Positions 1 through 5,143 of a DNA stretch of 8,517 nucleotides are shown here, piece after piece. This DNA is from Vulcanimicrobiota bacterium (GTDB lineage Bacteria > Vulcanimicrobiota > Vulcanimicrobiia > Vulcanimicrobiales > Vulcanimicrobiaceae), in contig JABCZE010000048.1 of assembly GCA_013289785.1 (NCBI GenBank), forward strand, positions 1 to 8,517. Direction: 5' to 3'. Numbering within the stretch: position 1 is the stretch's first letter; each line of letters starts with the position of its first letter. Position numbers and translations under genes: made by a program. Under the pieces are notes generated by a model. The model searched no databases. It had not been told where the DNA came from and worked only from the letters and a program-made list of their open reading frames with translations.

Positions 1-207
1 GCCGCCGGTAATGATGCCGCCCAGCGCGGTAAAGGGCACGCCCGCCGCCAGCGACATCAGCAGCGCCATGGCGGGAACCGCAACGAGCGCCGGGACTGCG
101 CGGCGATACATCAGTACCGCAAAAACCGCGAAGACCGCGAGGATCAGGAGGGCGGTTACGATGACAGGATGCTTTCGAGCGAAGGCAGCGACTTCGAGGT
201 TACGTAC
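1..207 (-). CDS. Multi-spanning membrane protein, N-terminal fragment (possible transporter)
   Basis: A third minus-strand frame, distinct from the glycosidase frame, stays open to the left edge and reads as a convincing membrane protein. It has a short polar lead with a basic patch (ARKHP), a hydrophobic helix (VIVTALLILAVFAVLMY), a basic turn (RRAVP), then a second hydrophobic stretch ending in AGVPFTALGGIITGG. The style (helix, RR loop, Gly-rich hydrophobic stretch) resembles ion-transporter or gluconate-type permeases, but too little is present to name a family. The 5' end is uncertain. No ATG, GTG or TTG occurs in this frame between about 300 and the first helix, and the first ATG (108-110) lies after helix 1. 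The natural-looking N-terminus VRNLEVAAFARKHP would begin at a GTA codon at 205-207. It overlaps the end of the glycosidase gene by about 50 bp, which suggests co-translation and possibly uptake of a released sugar (inference). Confidence 0.6.
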
Positions 208-2180
208 TCGCGCGTGACGCGGTAAAACGCATCGGCTCGTGCGATCGCTTTTTGTGCGGCGAGATGGTAGCGCTCGAGGTTGCTCGCCAAATGGCCTTCG
301 CGGCTTTCGTACCGCCAGGCTTGCGCGTATAGCGGCGCCAGCTCCTCGTAGGCGTCGCGCAGCTCCCACATCCAGTAGCGACACCAATACAAGTCGCGCA
401 GCGTGGTCTCCGGATCGGTCTTCGCGTGCACGAGCGCATCGGCATACATCGTTCGAACCTCAGCCGCGATCTGAAACTTCCGGCCGAGCACGTCGTAACG
501 ACGTGCGGCGAGGAACATAACGGAGGCGGCATTGGCATGCAGCGGCGGCCGGCGGAAATAGAGGTGCTGTTCGACAGCCTCGGCGACGCGCCGCACCGCC
601 CCCAAATCGTCCGCTTCAGCCTGCGCCTCCGCCACCGGTTCGAACGGGTCGGCCCAAAACAACGCGTCGGTTTGGCCATATGAATAGTTCGCCGGTTCCA
701 GACGGCGCAGAACCGCAGCCAGATCGAGGGCATTGCCCGCGTAGAGTGTGTCGTCCGAGCCGAAGAACGCGTGCGAAAGATCGTCGGCAAACTCTCCCGG
801 CTGCACGTCGCCGGTTTGCCACGCCGCGGTCGCTGCATAAATCACCGGATACCAGGTGGCCTCGTAGAGCGTCTCGCCGTCGTCGTGCCAGACGGTTTGG
901 AAGAGGCCGAGCACGCCGGCCGCTTTTCCCTCGCCGATGAAGCGCCGCTCGTTCTCGAGCGCGGTCGCGATATCGGGATAGATCTCGTTCCAGTTGCTCG
1001 CGCCCGGAGCGACCATCTGCGCCAGGCCGCCGCGCGCAATCGTTTGGATGTAGCGTTCGTAGCTCGGCTCGGCACCATAGTGCCAGTTCACGACAACCGC
1101 GTTGCCCGGAATCAACTTCATGATTCCGGGATCGTTTTCGATGCCGTCGTCCCACAGCATCAGCCGCGCACCGGAGGGTGCGATCAAACGATTCATCGCG
1201 ACGATATGCTCGGCGTAGACGTTCGAGCGGCCCCGCCGAGCAACGTAACTCTGCGTCGCCCCGAGACCGAGCGTTGCGGTTTCGTCCGAACCGATATGAA
1301 AGAAGGGCGGCCGGCCGACGGCCGCTAGCTCTTGTGCGACGATGCGCGCGAGATATTCCATCGACAGTGGCACGTTGGGCGCCAGCAGAAAGCCGTGGGG
1401 CAGCTCGGCCGCGCCGGCATACCGTTCGAGGCGCAGCGTGTTGTGCATATGTGCAAAACTCTGCTGTTCGGGAATCAAAGCCACGTGGAACCGCGCGGCG
1501 TACTCGGCCAGCTCGTGCAGTTGCGCCGGCGTAATTCCGTCGAGCGGCGCCGGCAGCGGATCCGTGGGGCTGACGAAGACGTGCTCCATGTACGGCGAGT
1601 AGCCGTTCATCTTAAATGCCGCAATCGTGCGAATGCGTTCCTCGAAGTATCGCATGGTTGGAAGCGGACCGCGCGAGACGTCATCGGAAAGAATCCGCCA
1701 TTGCAGCGCGGGCCGGTCCTCGATGCGAACGCACGGAATACTCCAGCCCTCGCTGGAATGCACCGGCAGCTGCGCGAGCGTCATCGCCGCGTAGAAGGCG
1801 CCGGCTTCATCGGAGCTTTCGATCGACGCCCGGCCGCCGGCCACCGTCAGCCGGTAGGCCTGCGCGGGCAGCAAGGCGTCGTGCCGTACGGTTATCGCCG
1901 CATCCCGACTCGACGCCGTGCGCAAACGGCCGATTCCCAGCGCGCCCCAGCGCTCGTCAAGCTCGGCGCGCGCCCCTGCATCGAATCCCGCTGGCAAGCT
2001 CCGCGGAATAGCCGAAGGCTGCCCGGGGCACGAGTCCACGCTTTGCGGCTGAGGCAAGAGATGCAACGACGCCGCTAGCCCCGCTGCAGCCAAGAGCCCC
2101 AGGTGCATAACGGCAAAGCTACGACGCCCTCGCCCGAGGGGCCTCGATACAGTCGTGGGAAGATAGCTTGAGTGAAGCAC
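156..2180 (-). CDS. Secreted GH20 beta-N-acetylhexosaminidase
   Basis: A 674-residue glycoside hydrolase of family 20, expected to remove terminal N-acetylglucosamine or N-acetylgalactosamine from glycans or chitin-type oligomers outside the cytoplasm. A hydrophobic segment (about 24-38) preceded by a basic patch (RPLGRGRR) looks like a signal peptide. It is followed at 41-46 by LLPQPQ, the usual opening of the GH20 N-terminal domain (about 41-150). The catalytic barrel spans about 152-455. FHIGSDET at 294-301 carries the family Asp-Glu pair (D299, E300): in GH20 the Glu is the acid and the Asp orients the substrate acetamido group for substrate-assisted catalysis. Trp residues in NWHY (367) and the LWDD segment (343-345) fit the sugar pocket. 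Residues 465-660 form a helical C-terminal region. The GTG at 2178-2180 is chosen because it supplies the basic n-region; the ATG at 2106-2108 would give a very short signal. Neither has a clear ribosome site. It is divergent to the RskA-like gene and upstream of the membrane protein at the left edge. Confidence 0.9.
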   Translation of the reverse strand: MLHSSYLPTTVSRPLGRGRRSFAVMHLGLLAAAGLAASLHLLPQPQSVDSCPGQPSAIPRSLPAGFDAGARAELDERWGALGIGRLRTASSRDAAITVRHDALLPAQAYRLTVAGGRASIESSDEAGAFYAAMTLAQLPVHSSEGWSIPCVRIEDRPALQWRILSDDVSRGPLPTMRYFEERIRTIAAFKMNGYSPYMEHVFVSPTDPLPAPLDGITPAQLHELAEYAARFHVALIPEQQSFAHMHNTLRLERYAGAAELPHGFLLAPNVPLSMEYLARIVAQELAAVGRPPFFHIGSDETATLGLGATQSYVARRGRSNVYAEHIVAMNRLIAPSGARLMLWDDGIENDPGIMKLIPGNAVVVNWHYGAEPSYERYIQTIARGGLAQMVAPGASNWNEIYPDIATALENERRFIGEGKAAGVLGLFQTVWHDDGETLYEATWYPVIYAATAAWQTGDVQPGEFADDLSHAFFGSDDTLYAGNALDLAAVLRRLEPANYSYGQTDALFWADPFEPVAEAQAEADDLGAVRRVAEAVEQHLYFRRPPLHANAASVMFLAARRYDVLGRKFQIAAEVRTMYADALVHAKTDPETTLRDLYWCRYWMWELRDAYEELAPLYAQAWRYESREGHLASNLERYHLAAQKAIARADAFYRVTREYVTSKSLPSLESILSS
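2127..2146. repeat. Overlapping GC-rich palindromes in the divergent start region
   Basis: CCCTCG-CC-CGAGGG (2127-2140) is a perfect 6-bp inverted repeat. Its right arm overlaps a second inverted repeat, CGAGG-GG-CCTCG (2135-2146). It lies just upstream of the plus-strand GTG at 2172 and inside the 5' end of the glycosidase frame, between its two possible starts. It could be an operator or alternative leader hairpins for the divergent pair, but short GC palindromes also arise by chance at this base composition. Confidence 0.3.
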
Positions 2181-2681
2181 GCGGCGGTCTGGCCGGCTTA
2201 TCTCGTGGCAGCGGTCTGCGTTGCGATTGCATTGATCTCCTCAATCGCGAACATTTCCCTGATCGGGCAGCTCAAGCAACAGCAGCGCGAGGTCGCCAAT
2301 CTCACCGAGCGGTCGACCTCGCTCGCGCGCAGCCTGACCGGAGAGCGAACCGCGCTCTTCGACATGCTCGACAGCCACGCGCACCACTATACCATCGGCA
2401 ACGGCGAAGTCGTCACGAGGGGAAGCCGCATCGACCTCGCACTTCACGAGCTGTCCGAGCCGCCGCATGGGCAGGTGTATCAGGTGTGGACCCGGCCGGT
2501 CGGCTCGACGAAGATGTCGCCGGAGCCGACGTTCTTACCGGACGCTCGAGGGGTTGCGCTCATCGTCGTACCGGCAGACGCTCATGCGACCTCGGAAGTC
2601 GCCGTCACGATCGAACCGGAGGGCGGCAGCAAAGAGCCGACGGGCAAGCCGCTGATCAGCGTTGCGTTCGATTCGCAGTAA
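2172..2681 (+). CDS. Membrane-anchored RskA-type (anti-sigma-K C-terminal) domain protein
   Basis: A 169-residue protein with one transmembrane helix (about 9-31), a charged, probably coiled-coil stalk (about 33-62), and a C-terminal domain (about 70-165) of the anti-sigma-K factor RskA type. The domain signs are GQVYQVWTRPVG at 100-111, a FLPDARGVA strand-turn at 121-129, and VTIEPEGGSKEPTGKP at 145-160; the EPEGGS..PTG end is characteristic of RskA. Full-length RskA proteins are usually over 200 residues and carry a cytoplasmic zinc-binding anti-sigma domain before the helix. Here only about eight residues precede it, so it cannot hold a sigma factor in the classical way. A TGA stop immediately before the GTG at 2172 fixes the furthest possible start; only a weak GGGA lies upstream. 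No sigma factor gene is in the window. The next gene starts inside its last codons, so the two are probably co-translated. A sensor, adaptor or decayed anti-sigma factor are all possible. Confidence 0.8.
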   Translation: MKHAAVWPAYLVAAVCVAIALISSIANISLIGQLKQQQREVANLTERSTSLARSLTGERTALFDMLDSHAHHYTIGNGEVVTRGSRIDLALHELSEPPHGQVYQVWTRPVGSTKMSPEPTFLPDARGVALIVVPADAHATSEVAVTIEPEGGSKEPTGKPLISVAFDSQ

Positions 2682-3501
2682 CGCATTGCAGGTCGAAGCG
2701 ATCTCGCAGGCGTCGCTACGCCCCGCGCTCGACTATCTTGCCCGTTCACCGTATCTCAACGTCTTCATTAGCCACGTTCTCTTGCACGATTCCGCATCGT
2801 CGGTGCGCAAGAACGTCGTCGTGGTCGCCGGCGAGCGGGGCATTGCGGGCGTCGCATATCATGGGCGCCAGATCGTCATCGCCGCCGAGCCGATCGCTAT
2901 CCCGCCGCTTGCAGCATATCTGCTGCGACACTCGGGCAACCGCATGATCGTCGGAGCTCGCGAGACCGTACGCGAGTTTTGGAATATTGCGGGGCGCGCG
3001 ATGGGACGGCCGCGCCTCGTGCGCGACCGCCAACTCGTCATGGCGGTCGATCCCTCACGGCTTCGCAGTTGCGGGCCACTCGTCACCGTCCGGCATGCGG
3101 AAATGGACGAGTGGCGCGCGGTCGCGGAGAGCTCGGCTACGATGATTCGGCAGGAGCTGGAGTACGATCCCCGGCGCAACTCGGTAAACTTCAACATGGC
3201 GATCCGCGAGATGATCGACCGAAGACTGTGGTGGGTTGGCGTGGCCGGTAGCCGGCTTTGCTTCTTTTGCAACGTCGGCCCCTGGTCGGAGCAGACCGCG
3301 CAACTCCAAGGGATCTGGACTCCCCCGGAGCTGCGCGGCCAGGGCCTCGCCGCGGCCTCGCTGGCCGCGATCTGCGACCGGCTGTTCGAAATAACGCCGA
3401 CGCTCTCGCTCTACGTCAACGATTTCAACGATGCCGCAATCGCGCTCTATCGCCGCGTCGGGTTCGAGCACATCGGCGACTTCCAGACCATCCTATTCTA
3501 G
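2662..3501 (+). CDS. GNAT acetyltransferase with DUF4081-like N-terminal domain
   Basis: A 279-residue cytoplasmic protein with two lobes. Residues about 10-130 resemble the DUF4081 domain that precedes GNAT domains in some acetyltransferases (LARSPYLNVFISHVL at 26-40, then a VVVAGERGIAGVAYHG strand-turn-strand). Residues about 140-279 form the GNAT catalytic fold. The acetyl-CoA pyrophosphate loop is LRGQGLAAASLA at 224-235, matching the R/Q-x-x-G-x-G/A rule. The C-terminal LYVNDFNDAAIALYRRVGF at 250-268 is a textbook GNAT motif B region with the Asn and Tyr that usually contact CoA. The substrate is unknown; amino groups of small molecules, peptides or proteins are all possible. The start is unsettled: TTG at 2662 overlaps the previous stop by 20 bp, while TTG at 2686 lies five bases after it. 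Both lack a strong ribosome site, which fits translational coupling to the RskA-like gene. The stop overlaps that of the convergent gene. Confidence 0.85.
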   Translation: MRSIRSNALQVEAISQASLRPALDYLARSPYLNVFISHVLLHDSASSVRKNVVVVAGERGIAGVAYHGRQIVIAAEPIAIPPLAAYLLRHSGNRMIVGARETVREFWNIAGRAMGRPRLVRDRQLVMAVDPSRLRSCGPLVTVRHAEMDEWRAVAESSATMIRQELEYDPRRNSVNFNMAIREMIDRRLWWVGVAGSRLCFFCNVGPWSEQTAQLQGIWTPPELRGQGLAAASLAAICDRLFEITPTLSLYVNDFNDAAIALYRRVGFEHIGDFQTILF

Positions 3502-3897
3502 GTTTCCGCACGCCACGTACGTTTTAAGGTCGCTAGCCGACTTATGAACGTTCACCGCAAGATTCCCGGCCGTCAGCACCGCGATTGGCGCATTGACCGT
3601 CGTTTCGGAGATTCCATCGACGACGGAAGTCAAAGGATACTTCGGTGCTGGATTGAGATGGCGGCAGGATCCGGTGTGAATGTGGGCCGGTTCTGCGCTG
3701 CTGGGAGCTCCGAGCAGGTGGATCTCCACCACCGTCTTCGACCCACGCGGCTTTAACGCGACCGTACCGTGTTGCCCGGAGCCGTTCTGCGAACCAATCG
3801 CGAAGACTCGGCCGCCCGAGTTGTCGGCTGCAGGGGCCGAGACGGCCGTCATCGCGCAAAGCAAAGCGATCGCGCAGGAGAACATTATCCATTTCAT
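3493..3897 (-). CDS. Small secreted protein with AHIH motif (CHRD/Cu-Zn SOD-like appearance)
   Basis: A 134-residue exported protein when started at the ATG at 3895-3897. It begins MKWIMFSCAIALLCAMTAVS, a clear signal peptide with cleavage probably near residue 21-24 (SAPAAD). The mature part is a beta-rich domain: a GQHG-containing strand (41-44), VVEIHLLGAP (56-65), PAHIHTGSCRHL (70-81), a YPLTSVVDGIS segment, and AVNVHKSASDLKTYVACGNL at the end. The AHIH and NVHKS histidines, with C78 and C130 placed to form a disulfide, recall secreted CHRD-type or Cu/Zn-superoxide-dismutase-like beta sandwiches. The complete SOD ligand set is not evident, so enzyme activity should not be assumed; metal binding is an inference. 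The frame stays open to 3942, but the longer N-terminus would put polar residues before the signal. It is the last gene of the minus-strand block, 77 bp after its neighbour, and its stop overlaps that of the GNAT gene. Confidence 0.72.
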   Translation of the reverse strand: MKWIMFSCAIALLCAMTAVSAPAADNSGGRVFAIGSQNGSGQHGTVALKPRGSKTVVEIHLLGAPSSAEPAHIHTGSCRHLNPAPKYPLTSVVDGISETTVNAPIAVLTAGNLAVNVHKSASDLKTYVACGNLE

Positions 3898-3942
3898 CCG
3901 CCAGTTATGCCCAAAAAAGTGCGCAGGTCCCCGAGCCAGCAA

Positions 3943-3968
3943 GTAGGCGCTCGCTGTGCGTCGCCTAC
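3943..3968 (-). repeat. Hairpin after the Ser/Thr-rich secreted protein gene
   Basis: GTAGGCG (3943-3949) pairs perfectly with CGCCTAC (3962-3968), and an inner CGC-TGT-GCG can extend the stem. On the minus strand it begins six bases after the stop of the upstream small gene and ends about 45 bases before the next start. What follows is TTGCTGG, not a T-tract; a TTTTTT run sits about 20 bases further on. It is therefore more likely a transcript-processing or stabilising stem than a strong terminator. Confidence 0.4.
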
Positions 3969-3974
3969 CAACCG

Positions 3975-4430
3975 CTACGGTGCGATGTACTTTAGGATAA
4001 GCGAGCAGCTGTACCCGAGGGGATTTCCCGAAGCGGAGACGGTGCCCGTAACGGACATATTCTTCAGACTCGTTCCCGACGGTTCGACCAGGAACAGCTG
4101 ACTCTGCCCGTTCTGAAATACGATCAGGTCGCAGGGTCGTCCGGCTGCGGCCGCTGACGTCAGCGTGCCGGTAATGGAGACCGAGCTTCCTTCAGTCAGC
4201 GTCACGGCACGGCTTAACGATGTCGTAGCCGACGAAACGGCGGCTGGAGCGAGAGAAACGTCTCCTCGATTAACCACGAACACCCGAAGATAGGGTTGCC
4301 CCGTCGCGGCGTCTCGCCCAAGCGCCGAACTAATGTCGTTCTCCGCGCTTTTTGCTGCGGTTATGTCGCCGACAGCAAATGCAACCGCAGACACGAATAG
4401 GAATGCGACGCCAACAAGGGTAGTCTTCAT
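3975..4430 (-). CDS. Small secreted Ser/Thr-rich protein of unknown function
   Basis: A 151-residue protein not recognised as a named family. The first 20 residues (MKTTLVGVAFLFVSAVAFAV) are a typical signal peptide, probably cleaved just after AFA or near GDITAA. The mature chain is rich in Ser, Thr, Ala and Val with alternating beta-like stretches (YLRVFVVNRGDVSLAP at 47-62, AVTLTEGSSVSITGTLTS at 75-92, LIVFQNGQSQLFLVEPSG at 102-119). The only cysteines are C100 (GRPCDL) and C142 (YSCSL), and they could form one disulfide. An all-beta periplasmic or surface protein is the most that can be said. The start is well supported: GGAG at 4437-4440 lies six bases before the ATG. Only 13 bases separate it from the end of the YceI gene, so the two are almost surely one operon. 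Confidence 0.8.
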   Translation of the reverse strand: MKTTLVGVAFLFVSAVAFAVGDITAAKSAENDISSALGRDAATGQPYLRVFVVNRGDVSLAPAAVSSATTSLSRAVTLTEGSSVSITGTLTSAAAAGRPCDLIVFQNGQSQLFLVEPSGTSLKNMSVTGTVSASGNPLGYSCSLILKYIAP

Positions 4431-4436
4431 AATAAT

Positions 4437-4440
4437 CTCC
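4437..4440 (-). promoter_or_regulatory. Ribosome binding site of the Ser/Thr-rich secreted protein
   Basis: GGAG on the minus strand, six bases before the ATG at 4428-4430. It lies in the 13-base gap after the YceI stop, so it confirms the start and an independent ribosome site inside the operon. Confidence 0.7.
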
Positions 4441-4443
4441 GTT

Positions 4444-5058
4444 CTATTCGGTTCGGGCGTGCAGCCACGGGTCGTTCGTAACGGCTTCTACCGTTAGCCC
4501 GATGTTGACCGAGTATCCGACGAGCAAAACTCCCGCCGGCGTGAGGCGGCCGTCCACGATGCCCCAATTTCTTCGGTCGATGGTCAACTGGCCGGTGTAG
4601 CCGACGCGCCATCCACGACCTTCGGGGATGATGCCGACGACTTGCACCGGAAAAGTCACCGGCTTCGTAACGTTCTTAATCGTAAGGTCGCCGGTGACGG
4701 TAAAATTTGAACTATCCTTCGCGACGATCGAAGTCGAGCGAAACGTCATGGTGGGATATTTTGCAACGTCGAAGTACGTCGGCGACCGAAGATCGGCATC
4801 GCGATCGCGATTGTCCGTGTCCTCGTGGCTGACGTCGAGAGTCGCATCGATGTGTGACGGCACCGGAGTGCGGCCTTCGTCAACGATCGTCAGTTCGCGC
4901 ACCGGTATGTGGCCCCAAACCCTTGAGACTATCATGTGCGAAACGGTAAATTCGGCTCTGCAGTGATTCAGGTCCGCCCCCCAAACGATCGGCGGCGTGG
5001 CGGCATCGGCAAAAAGCGGGACCGCTGTAAATGCGAGAAGGCTTATAGCTCTGAACAT
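4444..5058 (-). CDS. YceI family periplasmic lipid-binding protein
   Basis: A 204-residue exported protein of the YceI family, whose lipocalin-like beta barrel binds isoprenoid-type lipids such as polyprenyl chains in known structures. The signal peptide is about residues 1-20 (MFRAISLLAFTAVPLFADAA). Family hallmarks are in order: DLNHCRAEFTVSHMIVSRVWGHI at 29-51 (split: DLNHCRAEFTVSHM then the VWGHI turn), a DNRDRDADLRSPTYFDVAKY stretch at 82-101 with the usual R..DL.SP.YFDV pattern, YPTMTFRST at 101-109, TGDLTIKNVTKPVTFPV at 122-138, and DRRNWGI at 161-167. Length is normal for the family. The start ATG at 5056-5058 has AAGGAT directly before it and AAGGAAG further up, neither at ideal spacing. 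It follows the TonB-dependent receptor by 85 bases and precedes the Ser/Thr-rich protein by 13. Its place next to the receptor suggests a periplasmic carrier of a hydrophobic molecule, but that is inference. Confidence 0.93.
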   Translation of the reverse strand: MFRAISLLAFTAVPLFADAATPPIVWGADLNHCRAEFTVSHMIVSRVWGHIPVRELTIVDEGRTPVPSHIDATLDVSHEDTDNRDRDADLRSPTYFDVAKYPTMTFRSTSIVAKDSSNFTVTGDLTIKNVTKPVTFPVQVVGIIPEGRGWRVGYTGQLTIDRRNWGIVDGRLTPAGVLLVGYSVNIGLTVEAVTNDPWLHARTE

Positions 5059-5097
5059 ATCCTTAGGTCTTCCTTTTAGTTTTGTGCATCGGATTTC

Positions 5098-5133
5098 GGC
5101 GCCGGCATCGCCTTTGAGAGCAATGCCGGCGCC
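5098..5133 (-). terminator. Strong hairpin between receptor and yceI genes (attenuator or processing stem)
   Basis: GGCGCCGGCAT (5098-5108) is the exact reverse complement of ATGCCGGCGCC (5123-5133), giving an 11-bp GC-rich stem with a 14-base loop. It begins ten bases after the receptor stop codon on the minus strand and ends about 40 bases before the YceI start. The following bases on that strand are GAAATCCGATG with no T-tract, so it does not look like a complete intrinsic terminator. It may protect the receptor mRNA end or attenuate read-through into the downstream genes. Confidence 0.6.
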
Positions 5134-5143
5134 AGGCTCCTTC

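Noticed and set aside
771..2078. Long plus-strand open frames opposite the glycosidase (for example 1332-2078)
   Set aside because: Arg/Gly/His-heavy composition with no domain character; they are GC-driven shadows of a well-supported GH20 gene.
2168..2947. A 259-codon plus-strand frame spanning the RskA-like gene and the GNAT start
   Set aside because: Out of frame with two supported genes and Arg-rich throughout; a composition artefact.
3502..3560. Possible terminator between the convergent genes (ACGTACGT followed by TTTT)
   Set aside because: The palindrome is only 8 bases with no loop, and it lies inside the coding sequence of the AHIH gene; no convincing terminator is seen.
3493..3897. 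Calling the AHIH protein a Cu/Zn superoxide dismutase
   Set aside because: Only part of the expected histidine set is visible and the protein is short, so an enzyme name is not supported.
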